Assembly (NCBI RefSeq): GCF_030539555.1
Contig: NZ_JAUNXX010000001.1
Span: 1-64,000, forward strand
DNA from: Methanobrevibacter sp.
GTDB lineage: Archaea; Methanobacteriota; Methanobacteria; Methanobacteriales; Methanobacteriaceae
Length of the DNA: 64,000 nt
Direction: 5' to 3'
Part shown: positions 9,378 through 17,864 of the stretch, piece by piece
Layout: the number at the start of each line of letters is the position of its first letter
Numbering within the stretch: position 1 is the stretch's first letter
Notes under the pieces: generated by a model
Databases searched by the model: none
Seen by the model: only the letters and a program-made list of their open reading frames with translations
What the model was told of the DNA's origin: nothing
Made by a program: the position numbers and the translations under genes

Positions 9378-10652
9378 TCAATCATTTAACAGTTGAATTT
9401 CTTGTGTAATCAAATTCAGATTATCGTCAAATTCCTGAATCAGGATATGAGTAGCTTCCTCTTTTTCAACAATATTGTATCTTATCACTTCTCTTTTCAA
9501 ATAGACCTTAATCTTATTTTCCTGTGATAAAACTTCATATGCATTTGACAATATGTATTTTGAATCGATTTCAGCAATGATATTATCAAACATGACATCC
9601 CTTTTGGAAAATTTAAATTCAAGATAATTATACTTATCAATTTCCCATAATTTTAAAGGTTCAATTTTATTCAGCTCATCCAAATTTGATTTGTCAATGG
9701 ATACATTGGATAAATGATTTATCGGATATAAAACAACAAAGAAGTTATAATCCAACTCCAGACTGTCAAAACATTTCTGTAATTTGGATATGACTATTTC
9801 TTTTAGTTTGGAAAATTCATCATTATAAATGGAATCATATTCAAAAATAAATTCTGTTCTTTTAAACATCCCATCCGGGAAGTTATTCATGTGGAAATTT
9901 AGAATTGGTGCGATTTTAAGTAGAATTTCCGAAATTATATACTTTTTAACATAAGTGTATTGAAGATTAAAAACTTTTTCTTCAAATTCCTTTTTATATC
10001 TGTAAGCATCCACTGATATTTCTTGAAATTCATCAGTTTCAATATAATTAAAAAATTCAATGTTTTTAAATCCCATTTCTTGTAATTTTTCGCAGTCTGA
10101 TTTGATATCCTCATCCGTGTTGAATTTTGGAATTTTTGGAACGCGTACACGTATTTTTTCCGGTTCGACATTTGCTAAAAGATACTTCAAATTAGATATG
10201 AACAGATCATAATCTCCTTTTGTATACAGTTCATATCCCATTTTGTCCATATCTTTAGTATCGACTATAAAATAATCTATACAATCAATGATATCTTTTA
10301 GAAATTCCTGTTTGGTTGAAAGGGAAGTTTCCAAGGTGAATTTCCATCCGGTGGATTTATATTTACTAATAAATTCCTTGATAAATTTGTGATGAAGCAA
10401 CGGTTCTCCACCTCCAAAGACCAAACCGCCACCGGTTGCTAAAAAGTAAATATGATCCTTTTTAACTTCATCATACAGTTCGTCTAGGGTGTATTTTTTA
10501 GGTTTGACTGAGTCATCCCAACTGAATGGATTAATACAATAAGCGCATCTCAAAGGACATCCCATGCATCCGATTAATGTAGAAACACCATCTCCGTCAC
10601 TATATGTTCTCAGTCGTGAGATTTTGGAAACGTTAACCTTATTCATATTCAT
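9378..10652 (-). CDS. radical SAM enzyme of a nuclease operon
   Basis: The radical SAM cluster motif is CPLRCAYC (Cys32, 36, 39 from ATG 10652). A further Cys29 precedes it, and GGGEP follows. The first ~230 residues form the radical SAM barrel and resemble glycyl-radical-activase-type enzymes. The C-terminal ~195 residues are a separate domain that I do not recognise. The ATG at 10652 lies inside the end of the upstream small cysteine-rich gene, giving a 14-base overlap. Reading from 10673 would add residues without a binding site. It is the last gene of a four-gene operon with two nucleases. The substrate is unknown: it could modify a protein, a peptide or a nucleic acid. Confidence 0.85.
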   Translation of the reverse strand: MNMNKVNVSKISRLRTYSDGDGVSTLIGCMGCPLRCAYCINPFSWDDSVKPKKYTLDELYDEVKKDHIYFLATGGGLVFGGGEPLLHHKFIKEFISKYKSTGWKFTLETSLSTKQEFLKDIIDCIDYFIVDTKDMDKMGYELYTKGDYDLFISNLKYLLANVEPEKIRVRVPKIPKFNTDEDIKSDCEKLQEMGFKNIEFFNYIETDEFQEISVDAYRYKKEFEEKVFNLQYTYVKKYIISEILLKIAPILNFHMNNFPDGMFKRTEFIFEYDSIYNDEFSKLKEIVISKLQKCFDSLELDYNFFVVLYPINHLSNVSIDKSNLDELNKIEPLKLWEIDKYNYLEFKFSKRDVMFDNIIAEIDSKYILSNAYEVLSQENKIKVYLKREVIRYNIVEKEEATHILIQEFDDNLNLITQEIQLLND

Positions 10653-10965
10653 AGCTCTCATTAGGATAATCATCTAAAGCAGGCGTGCCATCCAACTCAA
10701 CAATTTCATCAGAATTGAAAAGATTTGTAACTTTTTCTTTGGCAACATCCAATTTGAAAATATTTTTGATGTTGACTTTTTCACCGGATTGCTGTTTTTT
10801 AAGAATCTCATGAGTTAGATAATCGAGTTCTGATTCACATTTCGGGCAAGTTCCGGTGCAATCTCCCTCAAAGGTGCATTCCTCACTAATGTATTCAATA
10901 TTATTTTCATCTGCAATTGTTTGTCTTACTTCTTTTAACAAATCGCATTTATCTCTACCTTTCAT
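10639..10965 (-). CDS. small cysteine-rich partner protein of the radical SAM enzyme
   Basis: About 108 residues from ATG 10965, which has a GTGAG-type site; ATG 10986 would add seven residues. The core is a four-cysteine motif, CTFEGDCTGTCPKC, likely to bind a metal or iron-sulfur cluster. It is flanked by a helix (LLKEVRQTIADENNI) and an acidic tail. I recall similar short cysteine proteins beside radical SAM genes in gut Bacteroidetes, though I cannot check this here. The overlap with the radical SAM gene suggests that it works as its electron donor, scaffold or substrate. Confidence 0.7.
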   Translation of the reverse strand: MKGRDKCDLLKEVRQTIADENNIEYISEECTFEGDCTGTCPKCESELDYLTHEILKKQQSGEKVNIKNIFKLDVAKEKVTNLFNSDEIVELDGTPALDDYPNESYEYE

Positions 10966-10986
10966 AAACTCACATACTATAAACAT

Positions 10987-11679
10987 TTAAATTTCAAAAA
11001 TCATCGGCAGATGATCACTTTCCTTGAGCCATCGCTCTTCACCGCCAATTTTTAAGTATTTAATTCGTCCTGGAGATTCAAATATATGATCCAAATGATA
11101 TGGTTTATCCAAATGTCGGTACATATAAAAAGTTGCCTGTGACTCTTCACCTTGCTTTTCATCATTCAAGTAATGGTAAGTATCTACCAGACCAATATCT
11201 TCAAGATTTTCTTTCATTTCAAAGACATTTCGGGCATGTGTTTTCTTTAATCTTGCATCACAATTAAAATCTCCGCAGATAATCATGTCTTCATTGAAGA
11301 AGTCAGAATCTTTATGTAGCTCATAATATCTTGTTATTTCTTTTGGATATTCATTTGTTTTATATTTTTTATTTGGATTTGTCCAAATTCCTAAAAGATT
11401 AAAAGAATCATTTACTCTGACGGGAATGAAATATCTAAGCCCATTATCATCTAAATCAACCAATTTTATGTCAACATCATCACGGGCAAATATTCCTAAA
11501 CCTCTATATTTATCCTCTCCAACCCAAAAATAATTGGAAGCGAATCGCCTATATTCCTCAGTTTTAGATTCAATAGGATTTCCACATTCCTGAATAACAT
11601 AAATATCTGCATTTTCTTTTATAATTTCTTTAAACGATTCATGAAATTTACCATTACAGTTCCAGGTTATGATTTTCAT
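10987..11679 (-). CDS. endonuclease/exonuclease/phosphatase (EEP) family protein
   Basis: About 230 residues with the complete EEP fold signature: Asn7 in TWNCNG, Glu31 in QECG, GDFN in the middle, LDHIF, and SDHLPM at the end. This matches exonuclease III/AP-endonuclease-like enzymes, which cut DNA or RNA using Mg2+. The start is ATG 11679 because it has GAGGT nine bases upstream and overlaps the TGA of the upstream gene in an ATGA junction. It is the second gene of the operon formed with the DUF2779 nuclease, the cysteine-rich protein and the radical SAM enzyme. It could be a repair nuclease or an effector of a defence system. Confidence 0.85.
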   Translation of the reverse strand: MKIITWNCNGKFHESFKEIIKENADIYVIQECGNPIESKTEEYRRFASNYFWVGEDKYRGLGIFARDDVDIKLVDLDDNGLRYFIPVRVNDSFNLLGIWTNPNKKYKTNEYPKEITRYYELHKDSDFFNEDMIICGDFNCDARLKKTHARNVFEMKENLEDIGLVDTYHYLNDEKQGEESQATFYMYRHLDKPYHLDHIFESPGRIKYLKIGGEERWLKESDHLPMIFEI

Positions 11680-13163
11680 TGTGTTACCTCTATGAATTTC
11701 TCCCATATCTTTACCATGGCCAGTGTGTCAAGTTCACAGTATTTAAGTAAACCTTCCCTTATCACTTCCGCCTCTTCAGGCGTCTTACCTTTCAGAGTTA
11801 AAAATGCGGATGATGCTTCACTTCCGTTGTGAACTACTGAAAGATTTACATAATCCAGTTCGGGGTCATCTGGATAGAGTGCGGGCAGGACATATTTTAT
11901 TGAATATGATCCTTTCATCTCTTTTGTATAATAGTCCCTGTCCTTGAATGGCACCATCAGGTCAACCATATTGCTGTTTATTCTCTCCATTTCGCTTTTC
12001 AAATCGGGAAAGATTTCTGCGATTTCTTTGTTTCGTGTGGCTTCAAAGGATTTGTTGTATACAATGACGCTACCGTTTTCGGGCATGTCACGAATCATGT
12101 TTTCTGCAAAAGTCCTGATCGGGTTGTCGTCATCAACTTCAGCGAGGTATTCGAGATGCTCCATAGGCCCCCCCTCTTCTTTAATAACATGCAGCGAGTA
12201 CTGGAAGGGTATCTGCTGGTATGGCTTTGTATTTTCATATTCGGGAATTGCATACTGGCAGGTTTCATAATCGATGAAGTATAGGGGATAAACCAGAGAG
12301 TCCAGAAGCTTTTTTATGGCTTTTTTATTGATTTTCGCTTCCCTGTCATTGACTTCAAAGTCAATCTGCTCGAGGTACTTTGGGTTGAGCTTTTCGTTTT
12401 CAAGGTCTTTGAATGACACTTTGCCTTCATAGTACTTTTCGAACTTTTTGGATTTGTACATTCCGCTTATATCAAAGACATTGGGTGTAGGCAAATCCCG
12501 TGTGCAGTAATCCCAGAAATCACAGGAATAGGGTTCAAAGCAGTGCTTTCCAATGTCCTTAACAGGCTCACTACCACCATCATGCTCGGCCATGAACTTA
12601 TTGATATAATCAATGTTTTCTCTTATTTCATCCTGCTTTTCAATGGCCGTGTCGGTTATATCCTCAATTTTGAAGAGTTTTTCAACTTCAAGTTCCTCGC
12701 CCCTTACGTATTCATTGTTAATGTAGACAATGGCCACCTTTTTAACGTTCAAACCAAGGTTTGACAATACGAAATACTGATATGATGCATCATCGAGATA
12801 CGCATCCTTTATTTTTGTGGAACTTTTAACTTCATAGATTTCCACGCCGTCATCATCGTTTTTAAGGATATCGACGCTGCAGAAACTGTTGTCATAAATG
12901 AATGATGCTTCCGTGATGACATCCGCTTTATTTTTAAGCAAATCAGCGGTCTTTTTTACTCTTGAAGTGATATTTTCATCATATGCCACGTCATTATAAT
13001 CTCCGAAAAGTCCCTTTGCAAGTTCACCCACTTTTTTTCCGACTTCCATGGTGGTGTTTGCATTTTCATCATCCGGAAGGGGCTTAAATCTATTTAGCCA
13101 TAAAATCTTTTCACACTGCACGGCCAAACAATACTTTGATTTTGAAAGAAACATTCTACCCAT
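11676..13163 (-). CDS. DUF2779 protein: Cas4-like plus DEDD exonuclease-like domains
   Basis: The 495-residue protein combines two nuclease-type domains. The N-terminal half looks Cas4/RecB-like: Cys12 and Cys17, Asp98, then EVK at 111-113, and Cys207, 213 and 219. This is the layout of a PD-(D/E)XK nuclease with an iron-sulfur cluster. The C-terminal DUF2779 half shows DEDDy-exonuclease-like motifs: DYE near 297-299, YNKSFE near 368-373, and YCELD near 474-478. GAGGT precedes the ATG by eight bases. It leads the four-gene operon. A degraded copy of its first ~27 codons is found at 14.73 kb. Confidence 0.85.
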   Translation of the reverse strand: MGRMFLSKSKYCLAVQCEKILWLNRFKPLPDDENANTTMEVGKKVGELAKGLFGDYNDVAYDENITSRVKKTADLLKNKADVITEASFIYDNSFCSVDILKNDDDGVEIYEVKSSTKIKDAYLDDASYQYFVLSNLGLNVKKVAIVYINNEYVRGEELEVEKLFKIEDITDTAIEKQDEIRENIDYINKFMAEHDGGSEPVKDIGKHCFEPYSCDFWDYCTRDLPTPNVFDISGMYKSKKFEKYYEGKVSFKDLENEKLNPKYLEQIDFEVNDREAKINKKAIKKLLDSLVYPLYFIDYETCQYAIPEYENTKPYQQIPFQYSLHVIKEEGGPMEHLEYLAEVDDDNPIRTFAENMIRDMPENGSVIVYNKSFEATRNKEIAEIFPDLKSEMERINSNMVDLMVPFKDRDYYTKEMKGSYSIKYVLPALYPDDPELDYVNLSVVHNGSEASSAFLTLKGKTPEEAEVIREGLLKYCELDTLAMVKIWEKFIEVTQ

Positions 13164-13376
13164 AATAGCAACCTCTTAATAATAATTTATTGCAGGTTTT
13201 AATTATAGTTTACATCGCCATTACTCTTTAGAGGTGAAAATCAAATTTTTGAAACTAGAAAAAAAGTCCTCTGCCATGACATGATTTTAAAAAACAATGA
13301 CGGTTAAAAAGCCCAAGGCATGAAGATTAATGAAATAATTTTTTTAAATATCAGCTCAACTTAAAAAAATAAAAAT

Positions 13377-13402
13377 GATTTTTAGAAATTAATCTAAAAA
13401 TC
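13377..13402 (-). terminator. intrinsic terminator of the secreted 195-residue gene
   Basis: A perfect 10-base stem (GATTTTTAGA/TCTAAAAATC, six-base loop) lies 12 bases beyond the stop codon. On the minus strand it is followed by a T-rich run. Confidence 0.7.
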
Positions 13403-13413
13403 GTTCATGTCAC

Positions 13414-13998
13414 TTATTTTTCCAGAGGTGCAATACTGTCAATTATACCATCGATTTCTGAAGTGTATAAATTGGTAGTGGCATTGTTTGTAAAAATAAG
13501 TAATTTATGTTCTTTTCCGTCTTTAATGAATGTAACTGACCTGAAGTGGTCAACAGGGTCAGTGAAAGGTGCGGCTATTTCCGGTGGGAACTCAATCCAT
13601 GCTTCATCGCTTCCTTCAACTTCAGTTGAAACTGTCATGTTTTTTAGTTTATCCGGATGTGCAGCAAATTCATGCACTGTATATCCATTCACGGTTTTGT
13701 TTGTTACATTTTCATATCCTGACTCGTTTCCCTTGGTTTTGACGGCTCCGAAGAATTCATCTTCAAACTTGTCATCTGTCTTTAATTGCGGTGTGAAAGT
13801 TACATTAATGTCACCGCAGGATGCAACAAGCTTCTTGTCATCAAGAGTGTAGTTGCCAGGTACTGTAATCTGTGAACCGTCGCCTTCCAAATGTTTTTCT
13901 CCACCTAAAAAGTCGAACCATCCTGCACTTACAACGCTCAAACAGCTGAAGACTGCAAGAACTATTATTGTTATTGCCAATATTTTTTTGGTATTCAT
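13414..13998 (-). CDS. secreted hypothetical protein
   Basis: 195 residues from ATG 13998, which is preceded by GGGAGA; the longer reading to 14046 lacks a binding site. A signal peptide (ILAITIIVLAVFSCLSVVSA) is followed by a beta-rich domain of ~165 residues that is rich in Asn-x-Thr/Ser sequons, with one short Cys-containing strand (LVASCGDINVTF). This layout is frequent among small secreted proteins of Methanobrevibacter with no known activity. The closing segment IDGIIDSIAPLEK looks like the end of a compact domain. It forms a single-gene unit with a strong terminator. Confidence 0.8.
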   Translation of the reverse strand: MNTKKILAITIIVLAVFSCLSVVSAGWFDFLGGEKHLEGDGSQITVPGNYTLDDKKLVASCGDINVTFTPQLKTDDKFEDEFFGAVKTKGNESGYENVTNKTVNGYTVHEFAAHPDKLKNMTVSTEVEGSDEAWIEFPPEIAAPFTDPVDHFRSVTFIKDGKEHKLLIFTNNATTNLYTSEIDGIIDSIAPLEK

Positions 13999-14046
13999 TT
14001 TAATCTCCCATTTTTTTGAATAATAGAATCTGAATGTTTTAAACAA

Positions 14047-14500
14047 TTCTGCAACAATGCAGAAATATGTTACATAAGAAACTAGAATTCTATAATTAAT
14101 TGTTTAAACAGATTTGCATATATATTTTGCTAAATAATTTGACATGATGCAAACCGATTGAACCTCTCCGGATTGTAGAAGCCGGAGAATTCTTGCACGC
14201 CATAGGTGAGAAATATGCTCATAAGGGGATTAGGTTCTGAAATTTTGATGAGTATCTTATCCAATGTTAAAAATATTGCTGAAAAATAGTGTTGAATTAA
14301 GATTCGTCACTGCAGAAGGTTATTCAAGTGCATATGGATTTTATATAAGTCATAACTTCATTAACCTGAAAAAAATGAGGATAAAATAAAGGAAAAATTA
14401 GATATCCTAATAGAACGAAATCCAGAGAAAACATTTTATTTATATTTGGATTTATGGGTTCTAGAATGACACTTTTCTAGCTGCATCATGCTCTTTTTAA
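14047..14500. other. non-coding stretch with plus-strand gene remnants
   Basis: No intact gene is present. On the plus strand an open stretch at about 14149-14238 reads IEPLRIVEAGEFLHAIGEKY and ends at a stop. A second at about 14273-14389 reads ELRFVTAEGYSSAYGFYISH and ends at TAA. Both have coding-like composition but no starts. The second slightly resembles the end of a GNAT acetyltransferase. They are best read as remains of one or two deleted genes. Confidence 0.4.
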
Positions 14501-14504
14501 ATTC

Positions 14505-14731
14505 CTTATCCTTTTTGAGAGAGCTTCAACATTCTATTTAAAAAATGCCCAATATTACCAAAGATAAAAACAGCAACAGTGATTACTATAAGTTTAGGAA
14601 ATATGCTTGCATCCCTAAATCTTTCAATTAAGTTTCTATTGGAACTTTGAGCAGATTTTGAATTATTCAATCCTGCACCGCAATTTGAGCAAAAATTATT
14701 ATAATCTATCTGCCGGAAGCCACTTATACTT
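14505..14731 (-). pseudogene. truncated zinc-ribbon membrane protein
   Basis: The minus strand reads GFRQIDYNNFCSNCGAGLNN, then a linker, one hydrophobic segment (FPKLIVITVAVFIFGNI) and a stop near 14505. This is the second half of a zinc ribbon followed by a membrane segment. The first CxxC pair and the start codon are missing. The break coincides with the copied start of the DUF2779 gene, so the two fragments are joined head to tail. Confidence 0.55.
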
Positions 14732-14812
14732 GTTTAGCCATTAAATCTTTTCACACTGCACGCCCAGGCAATACTTGGATTTTGACAGGTATTCTACCCA
14801 TAATAGCAACCC
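14732..14812 (-). pseudogene. degraded copy of the start of the DUF2779 gene
   Basis: About 80 bases correspond to 13092-13172, covering the region just before the ATG and the first ~27 codons. Stretches such as TCTTTTCACACTGCACG and TTCTACCCATAATAGCAACC are unchanged. A few substitutions and small deletions break the frame. It has the same orientation as the original, 1.64 kb away. Confidence 0.8.
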
Positions 14813-14991
14813 GTATCATACATTTTGATTATACTTAACGCTGGTCATGATTATTTACAGATTGAATTTTCTCCTATCTTGGCAATATTGCTTAAATTCA
14901 ATAATTTGCTTTTAAAAAAACATTTATTAAATGATTTGTCTTTTAATTTAAAAATTAACATTTATTAAACGAGTAAATCTAATTAAACCAT

Positions 14992-15825
14992 ATGAAAATA
15001 AAAGATTTTGTTATTTGTTTAATTCTTTTGTTGACCGGTGCTTTTGATGTTGAACATGATGAATACTCCAAATTAGAAAAAACTTCCAATCTTTCAATAA
15101 GAAGAGATGATTTGCCCGATGATTTCAGTGAAGAAGCTTATGGAACTATAGTTGAATTCATACAAAAAACCAGAGATTTGGATAATGAATGGGCAGTATA
15201 CTTTGATTATATTACAGGTGAAATTCTTAAAGCAACTAATGGTGAAAGCAATAATGTTAAAATATATTTTAACGAAAAGGAATTTGAAAATCATCATGTT
15301 GCATCCATCCATAATCATCCCAAAGATGTTTTTTCTCCACCATCGGAGAATAATTTTGGAATAATGACAAGGAATTTTGAGGATTACGAGTTGGTTGCAG
15401 GTTTTGAATATTTCTGGATATTGAAAGCAAAAAATGTCCATGAAAAATTGATTCATGAAGTTAAATTTGTTTCGAGATTGATTTTTAGAGCGGCATTGGA
15501 AAATTCTAAACTAATGTATGATGATTGGAATGAAATCAATGACGAATGCGATAGGGCTTATGGAAATCAACTATTAAACTATATTAATAATAAAAACATA
15601 AAAGATATACAATTATCTAAAATGGAGTATATTGTCATGTCCACTAAATCAAATTATCCTAAAGCACAATACAACTGTTTAAAGAGAATCTATGATCCTG
15701 AAGAATTCAGAAAAGCTGATGAACGCAATGCAAATCCCAACATATTGACCGGTAAGGATGCCATTTATGCATTGTATCAGTTAATGGGCATGGAAATTGA
15801 ATACGATGATATTTTTGAAGAGTAA
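14992..15825 (+). CDS. hypothetical protein with JAB/JAMM-like motif
   Basis: 277 residues. A short hydrophobic N-terminus (FVICLILLLTGAF) may anchor or export it. Around residue 105 it has HNHPKDVFSPPSENNFG. This resembles the JAMM metalloprotease pattern H-x-H ... S-x-x-D, but with Asn in place of the final Asp. JAB domains cleave isopeptide bonds or act in phage and toxin proteins. With the Asp missing, metal binding is uncertain. No ribosome binding site is visible before ATG 14992. A copy of its last ~18 codons lies at 18.72 kb, so the gene sits in a rearranged area. The assignment rests on a single motif. Confidence 0.65.
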   Translation: MKIKDFVICLILLLTGAFDVEHDEYSKLEKTSNLSIRRDDLPDDFSEEAYGTIVEFIQKTRDLDNEWAVYFDYITGEILKATNGESNNVKIYFNEKEFENHHVASIHNHPKDVFSPPSENNFGIMTRNFEDYELVAGFEYFWILKAKNVHEKLIHEVKFVSRLIFRAALENSKLMYDDWNEINDECDRAYGNQLLNYINNKNIKDIQLSKMEYIVMSTKSNYPKAQYNCLKRIYDPEEFRKADERNANPNILTGKDAIYALYQLMGMEIEYDDIFEE

Positions 15826-16604
15826 TTCACAGTTGTCCATACTATAAGTTTAATTTCCTTTTTTTAAAATAATTATCCCCAGCATCCATAGTTATCAAAT
15901 TCCCTTAAAGTCGAAAAGTATTCGGTAAAAATCACATCCTGGATTAGAATGTGTCAATCAATCCAAAATCAGCAATAATTATTAAAAGATAGATTATTCT
16001 ATCTTTTATAACCTCTTTTAAATATTTGAATCGCTCTTTAAGATTTGTTTAGTTATTTTAAAGTTTTGTGATTCTACTATAGTTTTCTGCAATAAATATA
16101 CATTCTAACAGAATTTGATTTATAGTAATCCAATCCTATCTCAAGAATTCTTTGTGTGAAATATTTTTGCCAGCGCATTAAAATCCACCTATTATAATTA
16201 ACAATTTTTATAAATTATAAATAATTAATAATTAATCAAGAGGATTTTAACCTCCACAATAGGTGATAACCTGATTAAATTATGTATAAATCAATATCAT
16301 GTGTTGAATTGCAGATTTAATTCTGCAATTGATATTGATTATAATTTCAGTTTTTCAATACTCATTTTCTTATTATCCAAATAATGCTAATTCAATTCCC
16401 CCGCCGAAAGCATTACTACCAGAATATCTTCTAGCAGAATTCTTGGCAATATTTCAATACCCTTGTTTTCAATTTTCAAATATAAACATCAACTAAACTA
16501 AATTCTTCACAATATTCGTATTTTATTTAAAACAGAAAAAGGAGGTTATTTCCATCCACTTCATTTAATTCTATAATACGAACATTATTTTAAAAACATC
16601 CTTG
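15826..16604. other. 780-base spacer with inverted repeats and a gene remnant
   Basis: No intact gene. It contains an 11-base perfect hairpin at 15983-16008 (TAAAAGATAGA, four-base loop). TTAAAATCC at 16178-16186 is matched by GGATTTTAA at 16242-16250. A longer imperfect inverted repeat lies at 16289-16340 (AATCAATATC ... GATATTGATT). On the minus strand at about 16395-16465 the frame reads KNSARRYSGSNAFGGGIELA and then stops, which is the tail of a lost gene. I see no RNA gene that I recognise. Confidence 0.5.
15983..16008. repeat. 11-base perfect inverted repeat
   Basis: TAAAAGATAGA and TCTATCTTTTA are separated by TTAT. It stands 158 bases after the stop of the JAB-like gene and is not followed by a clear T run. 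It may be a distal terminator or a remnant of a small element. Confidence 0.5.
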
Positions 16605-17639
16605 CTATCCTGCTAAATCCACCTCTCGCAAGATGCATTTATGTAAATGTGATGAGTAACAGCGGTTGCAGGATATGCATTTTGAAATCACTGCAGAATC
16701 CTTTTTCATCTTATTGGGAAGGTCAGGTTCGCATAGAAGCGGTCGTGAGAGTGAAATCATACTTATATTTGTTTTATTTAAAATGTATTCAATTGTGTCC
16801 GTGCTGCGCAATCCTCCGACAACAGATACAGGGCATGAGACTGAATCCGCAATCTTAATAGCAGTGGATACGAAATATCCTTCATTGACATGTACCTTGA
16901 TTGCTGCAACAGAAGTGCCGTTGCCGCTGACCTCAATGGAGTCAATCCCAGCTCGGTCCAATATCCTGCAGATGGCAATGCACTCATCTTCATCCACACC
17001 CCCAAATGTGAAATCGCTGGAGTTGATTTTTATTGTGATGTGGAGCGCCGGGGCAACTTTACGGATGCCGTCCATAATCTCAACTAGAATCCTGCATCGA
17101 TTTTCTGTTGATCCGCCGTACTTATCTGTCCTGTGATTAGCTGCAGGAGATATGAAACGGCTCAGGAAAAAGAAGTGAGCGGCATGAATTTGAATGCCGT
17201 CAAAGCCTGCCTCATCTGCACGGGAAGCTGCATCGACAAACTGACTTATTACCATCCGTATTTCATCTACACTCATATCATCCGGCTCGACCTTCATGTA
17301 TCTGCCGTTCTTTTCCCTGTGATAATCTCCAAGAGCAATCTCGGTGATGACCGGGCAGCCTTCAGCGTGTATTATATCTACCAGTTTGCGATATTGGGCT
17401 ATCAAAGCATCATCACACAGCCTCATAGTACCGTCAGAATTGTGATCGTGTGGAACAACACTTGTAAAGCCTGTGATGATTACGCCGACACCGCCCTTTG
17501 CCAGCTCGCAATAGATGTCGTAGGCTTCATCCATCAAGCTTCCATCTGAATTTGCGATTCCTTCCCAAGTGGCGGAGCGTATCAGACGGTTGCGGAGAGT
17601 CAGGTTATTCATTTCAACAGGTTCAAATATTTTTTTCAT
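16605..17639 (-). CDS. old yellow enzyme family NADH:flavin oxidoreductase
   Basis: 344 residues forming an FMN-dependent TIM barrel. The family signature is clear: HAAH at 152-155 followed by SPAANHRTDKYGGSTENR. These enzymes reduce activated C=C bonds of enones or related substrates. The usual QLxHxGR near residue 100 is changed to EIALGDYHRE, so the substrate pocket differs from enoate reductases. The C-terminus keeps CISCNRC and a later Cys, recalling the iron-sulfur motif of 2,4-dienoyl-CoA reductase-like proteins, but the following domain is absent. GGAGA precedes the ATG. GC content is higher than in the spacers on both sides. The substrate is unknown. Confidence 0.88.
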   Translation of the reverse strand: MKKIFEPVEMNNLTLRNRLIRSATWEGIANSDGSLMDEAYDIYCELAKGGVGVIITGFTSVVPHDHNSDGTMRLCDDALIAQYRKLVDIIHAEGCPVITEIALGDYHREKNGRYMKVEPDDMSVDEIRMVISQFVDAASRADEAGFDGIQIHAAHFFFLSRFISPAANHRTDKYGGSTENRCRILVEIMDGIRKVAPALHITIKINSSDFTFGGVDEDECIAICRILDRAGIDSIEVSGNGTSVAAIKVHVNEGYFVSTAIKIADSVSCPVSVVGGLRSTDTIEYILNKTNISMISLSRPLLCEPDLPNKMKKDSAVISKCISCNRCYSSHLHKCILREVDLAG

Positions 17640-17864
17640 TAAAATAATCTCCTATTTTCAAAATAGTTATAAAAAATAATTTAAGCATTATTTATTCCCT
17701 TATTTATTAGTTAAACTATTTTTATATTTTTATAATTATGTTTTATTCACATACCATTAAGATGAACATGACCTATTTTTCATCTTGTTTAAGCATCCAT
17801 TATCATCAGGGAAAATATTCAATAATTTGCTTTTAATTTAAAAAATAAAACATATGTTAAACCG

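Noticed and set aside
11676-13163. Reading the Cas4-like half of the DUF2779 protein as part of a CRISPR adaptation system
   Set aside because: No cas1, cas2 or repeat array is present, and the DEDD-like half and the operon partners do not fit adaptation modules.
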